Source of the DNA: an uncultured Clostridium sp.
Lineage (GTDB): Bacteria > Bacillota > Clostridia > Clostridiales > Clostridiaceae
Reading direction: 5' to 3'
Assembly (NCBI GenBank): GCA_934746015.1
Contig: CAKVEW010000003.1
Location: forward strand, 117,985 to 181,984
Length of the DNA stretch: 64,000 bases
Below the pieces are notes generated by a model. That model saw only the letters and a program-made list of their open reading frames with translations. It was not told the origin of the DNA and did no database searches. Position 1 is the stretch's first letter; each line of letters opens with the position of its first letter. The translations under genes were made by a program, and so were the position numbers. Positions 1-8,661 of this stretch are shown piece after piece.

Positions 1-749
1 CTCCAGATACATTCTCAGCAACAGGACAATTATGGGGTAATCCTATTTATAATTGGAAGACACTAGAAGAGGATGGATATGAGTGGTGGATAAATAGAGT
101 TAAAGAAAGCTTTAAAATATATGATGTAGTTAGAATTGATCATTTTAGGGGATTTGAAGCTTATTGGGAAGTTCCATATGGAGATAAGACAGCAGAAAAT
201 GGTCAATGGACAAAGGGACCTGGAACTAAACTTTTCAAGGCAATAAAAGATAAGCTTGGAGATGTAAAAATAATTGCAGAAGACTTGGGAATGATGACAG
301 AAGAAGTAATCAAACTTAGAGATTATACTGGTTTCCCAGGAATGAAAATACTTGAATTTGCTTTTGGTGGAGAAGATAGTGGAGATTTACCTCATAACTA
401 TCCAGTAAATTGTGTAGCCTACACAGGGACTCATGATAATGATACAATATGTGGGTGGTATAACTCAACAGGAAGTAAAGAAGAAATAGAAAAGGCTAAG
501 AAATATCTAAATTTAACTTACGAAGAAGGTATTGCTAGAGGTTTAATAAGAGGAGTATGGTCTAGTACTGCTTACTTAGCAGTTACTACTATGCAAGACT
601 TTTTAGGATTAGGTAAAGAAGCTAGAATGAACTTTCCATCAACACTAGGAGGAAACTGGATGTGGAGAGCTAAGGAAAGTGATATTAATGATAAAATAGC
701 AAAAGAAATTTATGATTTAACAAAGTTATATAATAGAGTAGCTAAGTAA
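1..749 (+). CDS. malQ: 4-alpha-glucanotransferase (amylomaltase), 3' part
   Basis: The gene enters from the left edge; the frame is open from base 3 and about 248 residues are present, so the start lies outside the window. MalQ (GH77) transfers alpha-1,4-glucan segments between maltodextrins in the cytoplasm. Visible GH77 landmarks, in order: SATGQLWGNPIYNW, the nucleophile region RIDHFRGFEAYWEVP near base 130-180, the acid/base region IIAEDLGMMT near base 270-300, and the transition-state Asp in GTHDNDT near base 427-447. The C-terminal FPSTLGGNWMWR segment is also typical. A rho-independent terminator follows. The family call is firm; nothing upstream can be judged. Confidence 0.95.
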   Translation, partial: PDTFSATGQLWGNPIYNWKTLEEDGYEWWINRVKESFKIYDVVRIDHFRGFEAYWEVPYGDKTAENGQWTKGPGTKLFKAIKDKLGDVKIIAEDLGMMTEEVIKLRDYTGFPGMKILEFAFGGEDSGDLPHNYPVNCVAYTGTHDNDTICGWYNSTGSKEEIEKAKKYLNLTYEEGIARGLIRGVWSSTAYLAVTTMQDFLGLGKEARMNFPSTLGGNWMWRAKESDINDKIAKEIYDLTKLYNRVAK

Positions 750-796
750 TAGGTAATAGTGAAGAGTGAAGAGATAAGGTTAAGAGTTAGGGGTTA

Positions 797-832
797 AAAA
801 GGTGTCTACTTTGTAGGCACTTTTTATTATGG
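797..832 (+). terminator. Rho-independent terminator after malQ
   Basis: The arms AAAAAGGTGTCTAC and GTAGGCACTTTTT pair around a TTT loop with one bulge and end in T residues. The A/G-rich bases just before it (750-795, iterations like GAAGAGT) look like one arm of the dispersed repeats described elsewhere in this window. Confidence 0.75.
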
Positions 833-988
833 CTTTTTTTTATTTAAATATTGATATTTATTAACTTTTTTAAACAAGGGTATATTATTTCTACTTCTTG
901 TGGAATTATATTCCAAATAAATGTATAATAAAAATATATATTATTATGCAATTGTATAAAAGTATGAATTATTAGGGAGAAATAATGA

Positions 989-1432
989 ATGGTTAAAAAG
1001 ATATTGTTTGTAATTTTTATAGCATTATTAGTATTAGGGAATATATATTTTTACAGCAAAACTGAAAAATTAGATTATGCTATTACAATAGGAAAGCCAG
1101 TTGGAAAGTATTCTAAAACAACTGGAGTGGATGGGGTTGTTTTTTATGAACCTGTGACAGATAAAGGGGAAGCTAATTTGTTAATATTTTCTTTTATGAA
1201 AGGTGTTTCTATTGATAAACCTAAAAAATGTGAAAATTTGCCTGATTTAACAGTAGTGTTTAATGATTGGGAAAAGAATATTGCATATTACCAAGTTAAT
1301 CTTTGGGTAGATGGAGATAACGTGGTTATTGCAAATGATGGACCTGGACCTGAGTATAAAATGATTAATAATGGTCGAGCAGTAGAACTAAAAAAGATAA
1401 TTGAAAGGTATGGGACTATGGTTTATAAGTAA
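989..1432 (+). CDS. Hypothetical membrane-anchored protein (147 aa)
   Basis: I do not recognise the family. The start at ATG 989 has an AGGGAG ribosome binding site nine bases upstream; an overlapping ATG at 984 gives only a three-codon frame. Residues about 4-22 form one hydrophobic segment (ILFVIFIALLVLGNIYFY) after two lysines, which suggests a signal anchor with the remaining ~120 residues outside the membrane. No lipobox, catalytic motif or repeat is visible. The next gene also encodes a short N-terminal anchor followed by an extracytoplasmic domain, so the two may be expressed together, with 119 bases between them. Confidence 0.7.
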   Translation: MVKKILFVIFIALLVLGNIYFYSKTEKLDYAITIGKPVGKYSKTTGVDGVVFYEPVTDKGEANLLIFSFMKGVSIDKPKKCENLPDLTVVFNDWEKNIAYYQVNLWVDGDNVVIANDGPGPEYKMINNGRAVELKKIIERYGTMVYK

Positions 1433-1551
1433 CAAACAATTTTAAAATATTGTGAATCGATTAATAAATTGTTCAATGAAAATCGAAGCCTACAATATTG
1501 GTAAAAGGTGTTAGAATCAAATTGCTACTTAGAAAAAAGAGGAGAATTTGT

Positions 1552-2364
1552 ATGGTTAAAATATTTAAAAGTAAAGTTATAATAGTATTAATTTTATTAA
1601 TTATATTTTTTGTAACAGGTGTAATGGTTTTAAGAAGTAGAAACTTAACTGAAGAAGAAACTGAAATAAGCAATAATTTAATTGAAGATGCTGTGGATAT
1701 AGAGGATAGTGTTGAAGATATAATAGATTCTTTGAGTAATAAAATAATTAATAATAAATATGAAAAAATAATGGAAGATAATTCAATTTATACTGAAGAT
1801 TTAGAAGCTAGAAATAACGTTATTGCTGAAGAATATGGAAGGGCAGTTAGGTTGTTTAATGTTTTTGCTAATGAAAATTCATTAAATTTAACTTATGTAG
1901 AACCTATTGAGGATAGAATTTCAAGGTTTGAAGGTAGTGCTGAAGGTCAAATTAGTATGTTATTACAAAAATTATCTGATTTAGGAGCAGAAACAGTAAA
2001 TTATTTTACAGATGAAGAAGGTTTAAATATTGATTTAAGTATAGGAAATAGAGATGTAGTTTTGGTAGATACTATGACAAATATTGGTATGACTTATTCT
2101 GACATACTTTATAAAGCGTCCATAGAAAATATTGATAGTAGTTTTAAGTTTAGTACTTCTAAATTGAATGAATTTAGAAGTATGATTACTAATGATAGTT
2201 CATTAAATTATGATTTAGTAGATGATTATATTTCAAAAGTTATTTCAGGTGAATACAGTAAAGAATCAGCATACTTAAATAAAATAGATAAAAATATATA
2301 TGAAACCATTATAGTAAATAAAAATACTTGTTATTATAAAATGGTTTATAACCCTTTATTATAA
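1552..2364 (+). CDS. Hypothetical membrane-anchored protein (270 aa)
   Basis: Family not recognised. The frame is open from TTG 1498, but ATG 1552 is preceded by AGGAG seven bases upstream and begins the sequence MVKIFKSK followed by a 20-residue hydrophobic segment, so I take 1552 as the start. After the anchor (about residues 9-28) comes an acidic, helix-rich region (LTEEETEISNNLIEDAVDIE) that could be coiled coil, then about 190 residues without cysteine pairs or known catalytic motifs. Likely exposed on the outer face of the membrane. Function unknown. Confidence 0.75.
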   Translation: MVKIFKSKVIIVLILLIIFFVTGVMVLRSRNLTEEETEISNNLIEDAVDIEDSVEDIIDSLSNKIINNKYEKIMEDNSIYTEDLEARNNVIAEEYGRAVRLFNVFANENSLNLTYVEPIEDRISRFEGSAEGQISMLLQKLSDLGAETVNYFTDEEGLNIDLSIGNRDVVLVDTMTNIGMTYSDILYKASIENIDSSFKFSTSKLNEFRSMITNDSSLNYDLVDDYISKVISGEYSKESAYLNKIDKNIYETIIVNKNTCYYKMVYNPLL

Positions 2365-2416
2365 TTTTAAGATTAATTTACAATAGTTATATATTTTAGC
2401 ACAAAAGGAGAATAAA

Positions 2417-3061
2417 ATGGATAAGTCTTTAAAGATAGAAAAAACTAAAGAATTTGTTAAAAACAAATTATATGGAGAAGGAAGTGGCCATGATTGGTAC
2501 CATATAGAAAGAGTATATAACTTAGCTAAATATATAGCAGAAAAGGAAAATTCAGATTCTTTTATTGTTGAAATGACAGCACTATTACATGATATTGATG
2601 ACTGGAAATTTTCAAAGTCTAATGATAGTAATACCACAGTTACGGAGAAATTTCTTAAATCTATAGAAGTAGATGAGGAATCATTTAAAACAATAATAAA
2701 AATAATAAAAACTATGTCTTATAAAGGTGGGGTTGTTGATTCTACACAACATACTATTGAAGGGATGATTGTCCAAGATGCAGATAGGTTAGATGCTATA
2801 GGTGCAATTGGAATAGCAAGGACATTTGCTTATGGAGGACATAAAAATAGACCAATTTATGATCCATCAATAAAGCCTATGGATTTTAAATCCTTAGATG
2901 AAGTTAAAAATGCAGAAAATCATACAATTAATCATTTTTATGAAAAACTATTAAAATTAAAAGATTTAATGAATACAGATACAGCAAAAGAAATAGCAAA
3001 AAAAAGACATAAGTTTATGGAAGACTTCTTAGAAGAATTTTATAAGGAATGGAACTTTTAA
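2417..3061 (+). CDS. HD-domain phosphohydrolase
   Basis: The 214-residue protein belongs to the HD superfamily of metal-dependent phosphohydrolases, close to the YedJ/YpgQ type. The metal-binding set is visible: H29 in GHDWYHIERV, H58-D59 in LLHDIDD and D123 in QDADRLDAIGA, followed by the IARTFAYGG segment common in this subgroup. Members hydrolyse nucleotides or other phosphoesters; the substrate here cannot be read from sequence. The start ATG 2417 has AAAGGAG nine bases upstream. No membrane segment. It is followed by a dispersed repeat and a long terminator hairpin, so it probably ends its transcript. Confidence 0.85.
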   Translation: MDKSLKIEKTKEFVKNKLYGEGSGHDWYHIERVYNLAKYIAEKENSDSFIVEMTALLHDIDDWKFSKSNDSNTTVTEKFLKSIEVDEESFKTIIKIIKTMSYKGGVVDSTQHTIEGMIVQDADRLDAIGAIGIARTFAYGGHKNRPIYDPSIKPMDFKSLDEVKNAENHTINHFYEKLLKLKDLMNTDTAKEIAKKRHKFMEDFLEEFYKEWNF

Positions 3062-3063
3062 AT

Positions 3064-3140
3064 AATGCATAATGCATAATTGATAATGCATAATTGAGGA
3101 AATAACTCAGGCAAGCTGAGTTATGAAAATTATAAATTCC
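3064..3140. repeat. Dispersed palindromic repeat, half copy (TGCATAAT family)
   Basis: Iterated AATGCATAATGCATAATT units are followed by GGAAATAACTCA and a perfect nine-base-pair hairpin (3102-3110 with 3116-3124). The same string, inverted and with a compensatory C-G to T-A change in the stem, forms the right half of the element at 48069-48238. Confidence 0.7.
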
Positions 3141-3155
3141 TTCCTTTAGCTTAGA

Positions 3156-3232
3156 AGGGTATAAATATTATATTAAGGCCACTTGGAGGGAATCCAAGGG
3201 GTAACGAATATAATATTTATATCCTCTTTTTT
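3156..3232 (+). terminator. Long-stem terminator after the HD hydrolase gene
   Basis: An 18-base-pair stem (about 3157-3174 with 3207-3224) encloses an inner hairpin CCACTTGG/CCAAGGGG and is followed by CTTTTTTG. The long stem with a nested inner hairpin resembles the terminators at 11382, 14665, 17926 and 52964. The bases from 3233 to the next gene (3372) hold only AT-rich sequence with no feature I can assign. Confidence 0.75.
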
Positions 3233-3371
3233 GTTGCAAATCTTTCATTAACTGTAAGTATTATATTTTAAAAACTCCATTTATAATAATTATAAGGTTA
3301 GAGTTATAAATAAATTAAGTTCTAGAGTTTTATTTATTTACTATAAGTATATGATTAGAAAGGTGATTATA

Positions 3372-4148
3372 ATGAGTGAGAGAATATTAGAAGTTAAAAA
3401 CTTGAAAAAGTATTATGGTAAAAAGGACTCAGTAACGAAGGCTTTAGATGGAATAAGTTTTCATGTAATAAGTGGAGAATTTATTGGAATTATGGGAAGT
3501 AGTGGTTCAGGAAAAACAACATTACTTAATTGTATAGCAACTACAACTTACCCTACGGAAGGTAATATTATATTAAATGGCGAAAATGTTGAAAAGTTTA
3601 AAGGAAATGAATTAGCAGAGTATAGAGGTAATAAGATAGGCTATCTATTTCAAAATTTTGAGCTGCTAGAAAATCTAACAGCAAAGGAGAATATATTGCT
3701 TCCATTGGCTATTCATAATAGATTGCAGAGTAATCCTAAAGAAAAAGTAGATAGATTGGCAAAATATATGGATATTGAAGATATATTAGATAAATTTCCT
3801 AATGAAATTTCAGGTGGACAAAAGCAACGTGTTGCAGCAGCTAGAGCTTTGATATTAAATCCTAAAATTATTCTAGCAGATGAACCAACAGGAGCATTAG
3901 ATTCTAAAAATGCAAAAGCTTTAATGAAAAAATTATCTGATTTAAATGAAGAAGAAAAATCAACTATTTTAATGGTTACCCATGATGTCAATGTAGCGAG
4001 TTTTTGTTCAAGAATTTTATTTATACAAGATGGAAAGCTTTTTCATGAGATAAGACGAAAAAAGCCAGAAGAATCTAGACAAGACTTTTATGAAAGAATA
4101 CTTCTAGTTATGGCACAACTAGGAGGTGGAAGCGCAAATGTTTTATAA
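3372..4148 (+). CDS. Bce-type ABC transporter ATP-binding protein
   Basis: The 258-residue ATPase belongs to the MacB/BceA branch of ABC proteins. It shows Walker A GSSGSGKT (about residue 42-49), Q-loop FQNFELL, signature SGGQKQRV, Walker B ILADEP and the switch histidine in VTHDVN. With its permease, the family frees lipid-targeting antimicrobial peptides from their target or signals their presence. I chose ATG 3372 (MSERILEV) because AAAGGTG precedes it; the frame extends upstream to 3351 with no better site. The gene overlaps the permease gene by 11 bases, indicating translational coupling, and heads an ABC-regulator-kinase block. Confidence 0.92.
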   Translation: MSERILEVKNLKKYYGKKDSVTKALDGISFHVISGEFIGIMGSSGSGKTTLLNCIATTTYPTEGNIILNGENVEKFKGNELAEYRGNKIGYLFQNFELLENLTAKENILLPLAIHNRLQSNPKEKVDRLAKYMDIEDILDKFPNEISGGQKQRVAAARALILNPKIILADEPTGALDSKNAKALMKKLSDLNEEEKSTILMVTHDVNVASFCSRILFIQDGKLFHEIRRKKPEESRQDFYERILLVMAQLGGGSANVL

Positions 4149-6171
4149 TTTAGTTAAAAGGAATAGTAAGCAAAACAGAAAAGAAAATGAATTATTTTTT
4201 CTATCATTAATAATATCAATTGTGGCCTTTTATATTATTTTATCTCTTGAAAAACAAGATGTTATTGTATTCTTAAAGACTATAGAAAGTGAAGCATTAA
4301 AGAAATTGTTTTTGTTGATTCCAGCGTTGTACGGATTGTCTTTATTTATCTTATTTTTCCTTGTATATTTTGCAGGAAAATATCAGTTAGAAAGAAGAAG
4401 TAGGGAACTTGGAATGTATTTAATGCTTGGAATGAAGCGCAGTAAGTTACTTTTGATGCTTTTTTTAGAAGAATTATGGAATAGCGTACTATCATTAGTA
4501 ATTGGTATTCCAGTAGCTATTTTTATATCAGAAGTTATTAGCTTGGTAACAGCTAAAATTGTCGGACTAGGTATAATAGGTCATAGTTTTTCTTTTTCTT
4601 TCTCAGCTGTTATAGGAACTATTATTGGATATTTTATTATTAGATTTGTAGCACTTATAATTTTAAGTGGCAAATTATCAAAAAAGGAAGTTATGGAATT
4701 ACTTTCAGATTCACAAGCAGAAAAGAAAAGAGAGATAAAAAAGATAGTTATTACTATTAAATTATTATTAGGAGTTATATTACTTTCAGTAGCATTTGCT
4801 ATAGCAATAATTGGATTATCATGGTCAAATATAACATTTCTAGGAACTACAATTATATTAGGCCTTAGTGGAATATTCTTATTATTTCAAGGAATAGGTG
4901 TTTTATTTGAAAAAGTTATTAAAGATAAAACTAAACTAAAGGGATTAAGAATATTCACATTTAGACAATTACAGGAATCTGTATTTTTAAAGCCCAATAC
5001 TTTAGCTATTTCATCACTTTTAATTTTGATGGCAATTAGCTGTTTTGCATATGGTATTCCAGTAGGATATTTAAATAATTCAAAGGAAGCTCATATTATT
5101 GATTATACTTTTGAAGCAGAAGAAGAAGAAGAAGTAAAGTCATTAATAAATAACCTAGATTTAAATAAGTATATTGATGGATTATATCCTATGAATATAG
5201 GATTATTTTATAATAATAATTTTTCAGCAGAAGGTTTAATAAGAGCTGTGGAAAATCAAAAGGATGGGCAAGAGAAAGAAATTTTAATAAATAATCTTCA
5301 ATATTTTGAAAGACCCTATTTAATTTCCGTAGATTCATATAATAAGCTTTTAGAGTTACAAGGTAAGGAGAAACTTTATTTAAAGGATAATGAAGTAGCT
5401 CTTTATAATGATCCAGAGTATAAAGCTGGTGAGATAATGGAAAGTGCTTTAAAGGAAAGGCCTATTTTGTATTTAGAGGATAAGGAGTATAGGTTAGTAG
5501 ATAAATGTTATAGTGATAGTATTGTAACAGATAGGTTAATAACTATAAGCTATGGATTAATAGTACCAGAAACAGTTTTTAAAAAATATACTGAAGAAAA
5601 TAATGTTAGCACTTATTGGAATGCAACTTTAAATAAAGAATTTGTTAAGGAAAAGGGTTTAATGCAAGCCATTAGTGAAGTTAATGAAAAGCTTAATACT
5701 ACTGAAATACAATATGAAAGTTATCTTCAAAATATAGGAAGAGAATTATTTTATACTGTATCAGCAAGTTATATAACTATTTATCTAGCAGTGATCTTTT
5801 TAATTATAGCCAATACAGTTTTAGGAGTACAATTTTTAATGAATCAACAAAAGACTAAGAAGAGATATGTATCATTAACATATCTTGGTGCAAGCTATGA
5901 AATGTTATGTAAATCTGCAAGAAATCAAATTACTTGGTATTTTTCACTACCAATAATAGTTGCAGCAATAGGCAGTATATTTGCAGTAAGATCATTATTT
6001 ACAGGTATTATAACAACATCAATGAAGAATAATGTTGGCAAACTTATGGTAATTTCAATTCCTGTTATTGTAATAATATGTGTGATAGAATTAGTTTATA
6101 TGAACATAGTAAAAGGAAGTAGCGATAAAAATATATTAAATATTATGGATATAAAGAGAGAAGATAGTTAG
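4138..6171 (+). CDS. Bce-type ABC transporter permease (FtsX-like)
   Basis: The protein of 677 residues has the BceB/VraG layout: a first membrane segment near residues 22-42, an FtsX-like membrane core with RRSRELGMYLMLGMKRSKL, a middle membrane cluster, a large extracytoplasmic domain of roughly 200 residues (about 315-540) that in this family contacts the antimicrobial peptide, and a C-terminal group of three segments. ATG 4138 is preceded by AGGAGGTG inside the end of the ATPase gene; the GTG at 4126 would sit within that site. It works with the ATPase just upstream and signals to the kinase just downstream. Substrate peptide unknown. Confidence 0.92.
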   Translation: MFYNLVKRNSKQNRKENELFFLSLIISIVAFYIILSLEKQDVIVFLKTIESEALKKLFLLIPALYGLSLFILFFLVYFAGKYQLERRSRELGMYLMLGMKRSKLLLMLFLEELWNSVLSLVIGIPVAIFISEVISLVTAKIVGLGIIGHSFSFSFSAVIGTIIGYFIIRFVALIILSGKLSKKEVMELLSDSQAEKKREIKKIVITIKLLLGVILLSVAFAIAIIGLSWSNITFLGTTIILGLSGIFLLFQGIGVLFEKVIKDKTKLKGLRIFTFRQLQESVFLKPNTLAISSLLILMAISCFAYGIPVGYLNNSKEAHIIDYTFEAEEEEEVKSLINNLDLNKYIDGLYPMNIGLFYNNNFSAEGLIRAVENQKDGQEKEILINNLQYFERPYLISVDSYNKLLELQGKEKLYLKDNEVALYNDPEYKAGEIMESALKERPILYLEDKEYRLVDKCYSDSIVTDRLITISYGLIVPETVFKKYTEENNVSTYWNATLNKEFVKEKGLMQAISEVNEKLNTTEIQYESYLQNIGRELFYTVSASYITIYLAVIFLIIANTVLGVQFLMNQQKTKKRYVSLTYLGASYEMLCKSARNQITWYFSLPIIVAAIGSIFAVRSLFTGIITTSMKNNVGKLMVISIPVIVIICVIELVYMNIVKGSSDKNILNIMDIKREDS

Positions 6172-6179
6172 AGGTGATA

Positions 6180-6869
6180 ATGGTGAAGAAGATTATAATT
6201 GTGGAAGATGAGGTTTTTATGAGAGAAGAGCTTCAATTTATTTTAGAGAAGGAAGGATATGATACCCTTTCTATAACTAAATTTTCAAATACAGTAGATA
6301 ATATTATAACTTCTTCACCAGACCTTGTATTATTAGATTTAAATTTACCTGGAATATCTGGTTTTGAAATATGTAAGGCAATTAGACATAAAAGTAATGT
6401 TCCAATACTTGTTTTAACAGGTAGAGATCAAATGAAGGATGAATTACATGCTCTAGATATTGGTGCAGATGAATATATAAACAAACCTTGTCCTAAAGAA
6501 AGGTTACTAGCGAGAATAAATAATTTGTTACGCAGATCAGAAGAAAGAAAGAATTTTGTAGAAATTAAAGGAATTACTTTAGATTTACAAACTTACACTA
6601 TAAATGTTAAAGGTAAGGCAACTATTTTAGCAGAAAATCAAGGAAAAATAATGGAATTATTACTTGCGAATTATCAGAAGCTTGTTACAAAGGAAATGTT
6701 ATTAAAAAAGTTATGGGGCACAACAGAATATATTGATGAAAATGCTCTGCATGTTAATATGACAAGGTTAAAGAAAACATTGTGTACTTTAGATACTGAT
6801 TATAAGATAGATACAATTAGGGGTAAAGGATATTCCTTAGAACCTATAGGAGAAAAGGAAAATGAATAA
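6180..6869 (+). CDS. OmpR-family response regulator (BceR-like)
   Basis: A receiver domain (residues 1-115; acidic pair E9-D10-E11, phospho-acceptor D53 in LVLLDLNLPG, Lys in INKPCPKERL) is followed by an OmpR/PhoB winged-helix domain ending in IDTIRGKGYSLEP. It presumably activates the preceding transporter genes when phosphorylated by the kinase encoded next. The start is ambiguous: ATG 6180 lies only three bases after GAGGTG, while GTG 6183 has better spacing and would give VKKIIIVEDE, the usual N-terminus. It starts nine bases after the permease gene and overlaps the kinase gene by eight bases. Confidence 0.92.
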   Translation: MVKKIIIVEDEVFMREELQFILEKEGYDTLSITKFSNTVDNIITSSPDLVLLDLNLPGISGFEICKAIRHKSNVPILVLTGRDQMKDELHALDIGADEYINKPCPKERLLARINNLLRRSEERKNFVEIKGITLDLQTYTINVKGKATILAENQGKIMELLLANYQKLVTKEMLLKKLWGTTEYIDENALHVNMTRLKKTLCTLDTDYKIDTIRGKGYSLEPIGEKENE

Positions 6870-7893
6870 AAGATTAATAAGTATATTAATAAAAAATAAA
6901 ATATGGATTATTACTATACTTATATTGAATTTTATATTCGGTATATTGTTATGGTTAAGTAATGATAAGGCTTTTTTAAATCTTTTTCCTGCAATGATTA
7001 TAGGCTCTTTAATTTTATATTGCATTATAGCTTTTATTATTTATAAAAAGGATTTAAAAAGAGAAGAAGCATTTAGTAGCTTTTTATATGAGCCTACTAA
7101 AGATAAGGAAAATGAAATTACAAGTTTATTTAATTATGAAGAGGCTAAAGTAATTAGGAGTATAGGTGAAATTTTAAGAGAAAATCAGAGGACTATAAAT
7201 AATCATAAACAAGGAATTGATGAGTATGAGGAATATGTAGAAGCCTGGGCACATGAAATAAAAACTCCACTAGGATTAATGAATTTATTATTAGATAATA
7301 GAAAAGAAGAAATATCTAAAGTGGTATATAAAAAATTGCAATATGTAAGAATAAAGATGCAAGAAGACATAGAAAGAATGTTATACTATGCAAGACTAAA
7401 ATCTACTTTTAATGATTACTTTTTTAAAGAAATATCATTAAAGGAGAGTTGTGTAGAAGTAATTGAAGAATATAAAGTGATATTAAAGGAAAATAATATA
7501 TCTGTAATATTTGATATTGATGATTATAAAGTTTTATCAGATAAAAGAGGAATTCAATTTATTATAAGGCAAATAATCAGTAATGCAATAAAATATAAAA
7601 ATATTGAAATAAGTAAAGCTAAGATAGTTATTACTTCAAATGAAAATGAAAAAAACATAAAACTTAATATAAGAGATAATGGAATTGGAGTTAAAGCATA
7701 TGATTTGCCATTTATATTTGAAAAAGGTTTTACTGGAGAGATTGGAGAGCAAAGAAAAAATTCTACAGGAATGGGATTATATTTAGCAAAAAAAGTAGCT
7801 GAAAACTTAAAAATTAACTTAGAAGCAAATGAAAAATATACTGATGGATTTGAAATCTCATTAACATTTCCTAAAGTAGTTAATAAAAGATAG
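6862..7893 (+). CDS. Intramembrane-sensing histidine kinase (BceS-like)
   Basis: The 343-residue kinase has two closely spaced membrane segments (about residues 14-32 and 41-61) with almost no extracytoplasmic loop, the hallmark of BceS-type kinases that read the state of their partner ABC transporter rather than a ligand directly. The phospho-acceptor is H131 in EAWAHEIKTPLG. The N box (ISNAIKY), G1 (DNGIGV) and G2 (GMGLYLAKK) are all present, so it should be active. It overlaps the regulator gene by eight bases and is last in the module. Confidence 0.92.
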   Translation: MNKRLISILIKNKIWIITILILNFIFGILLWLSNDKAFLNLFPAMIIGSLILYCIIAFIIYKKDLKREEAFSSFLYEPTKDKENEITSLFNYEEAKVIRSIGEILRENQRTINNHKQGIDEYEEYVEAWAHEIKTPLGLMNLLLDNRKEEISKVVYKKLQYVRIKMQEDIERMLYYARLKSTFNDYFFKEISLKESCVEVIEEYKVILKENNISVIFDIDDYKVLSDKRGIQFIIRQIISNAIKYKNIEISKAKIVITSNENEKNIKLNIRDNGIGVKAYDLPFIFEKGFTGEIGEQRKNSTGMGLYLAKKVAENLKINLEANEKYTDGFEISLTFPKVVNKR

Positions 7894-7895
7894 AT

Positions 7896-7970
7896 TCATT
7901 CTTTCATTTTACAAAACTCCAAAGGAGTTTTCACCATAATTATGCATTGTGCATTACGCATTATGAATTA
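7896..7970. repeat. Dispersed palindromic repeat, half copy (TGCATAAT family)
   Basis: A perfect eight-base-pair hairpin AAAACTCC/GGAGTTTT (7913-7931) is followed by ATAATTATGCATTGTGCATT and further TGCATT-like units. This is the same arrangement as the left end of the element at 48069, in reverse orientation. It sits just after the kinase stop codon and lacks a U-tract, so it is a weak terminator at best. Confidence 0.7.
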
Positions 7971-8044
7971 CTATCGTGTATTATTTCCCCTTCTTTTACT
8001 TATATTAATATTAGCAGTATAATATTAATAAAAAGGTGATAATT

Positions 8045-8332
8045 ATGAAGGTGTTAGTAATGACTATTAACTTAAGAGCTGAGTGGGTTCATTCTTTAAA
8101 AGAGAAAAGAATGATAGTTAGAAGTATAACTCAAAAGCTTAAAAATAAATTTAATATATCAGTAAATGAAGTAGGTAATCAAGATATTCATAACTATATT
8201 ACAATTGGTATATCAGGAATTTGTGCTACAAATGCACAAGTAGATTCAACATATGAAAATATAATAAATTTTGTTGAAGAAAATACTGATGCAGAATTAA
8301 TGAATGTAAATAGAGAAGTAATAGTAATGTAA
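8045..8332 (+). CDS. DUF503 family protein (YlxP-like)
   Basis: This 95-residue protein matches the DUF503 family: MKVLVMTINLRAEWVHSLKEKRMIVRSI at the N-terminus, a ferredoxin-like fold of about 90 residues and the conserved NEVGNQDIHNYITIGISG stretch. B. subtilis YlxP lies in the nusA-infB-rbfA region and is thought to be ribosome-associated, but no biochemical role is settled. ATG 8045 is chosen because AAAGGTG lies six bases upstream; the GTG at 8036 is part of that site. Here it stands alone, just before the methionine riboswitch. Confidence 0.88.
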   Translation: MKVLVMTINLRAEWVHSLKEKRMIVRSITQKLKNKFNISVNEVGNQDIHNYITIGISGICATNAQVDSTYENIINFVEENTDAELMNVNREVIVM

Positions 8333-8373
8333 TTAGAGAAGGAATAATATTGTGAATTTTTTTATAATAGTTG

Positions 8374-8402
8374 TTGACAAATAAAGTTAATAACTGTATA
8401 TT
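8374..8402 (+). promoter_or_regulatory. Promoter of the metNIQ operon
   Basis: A consensus -35 TTGACA (8374-8379) and a -10 TATATT (8397-8402) are separated by 17 bases. The predicted transcript would start about 30 bases before the S-box aptamer. Confidence 0.75.
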
Positions 8403-8437
8403 ATTAATATAAAATTTAATAAACATTTTTCAATGTT

Positions 8438-8580
8438 TCTTATCAAGAGTGGTGGAGGGACTGGCCCTATGAAACCCAGCAACCTGTAATAGGTGTGATA
8501 GGCTTAATTTTCTTAAGCTAAATTACTCATATTAAGTTTGGTGCTAAATCCTGCAGCTTTTAGCTGATAGATGAGAGAAT
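8438..8580 (+). ncRNA. S-box (SAM-I) riboswitch aptamer
   Basis: The conserved S-box landmarks appear in order: CTTATCAAGAGTGGTGGAGG, GACTGGCCC, TATGAAACCCAGCAACC, GGTGCTAAATCCTGCAG and GATGAGAGA. In this class SAM binding stabilises the aptamer and causes premature termination. The switch is readable here: bases 8574-8585, next to the 3' strand of P1, are perfectly complementary to 8613-8624 within the terminator (12 base pairs), giving the antiterminator. Low SAM should therefore switch on metNIQ. Confidence 0.96.
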
Positions 8581-8601
8581 AAATTAATAGGTGATATTTA
8601 C

Positions 8602-8637
8602 ACGCACTAGAGAATTTATTCTCTAGTGCGTTTTTTA
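8602..8637 (+). terminator. S-box expression-platform terminator
   Basis: A perfect 13-base-pair stem (8602-8614 with 8619-8631), loop TTTA, followed by a run of T. It competes with the antiterminator helix described for the aptamer and lies 25 bases before the metN start. Confidence 0.93.
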
Positions 8638-8661
8638 TTTAAGTTCTTAGGAGGGACGTAA

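Noticed and set aside
1473..1673. 66-codon minus-strand frame near the second unknown gene
   Set aside because: It is largely antisense to a plus-strand gene with a good start and its hydrophobicity mirrors that gene's anchor.
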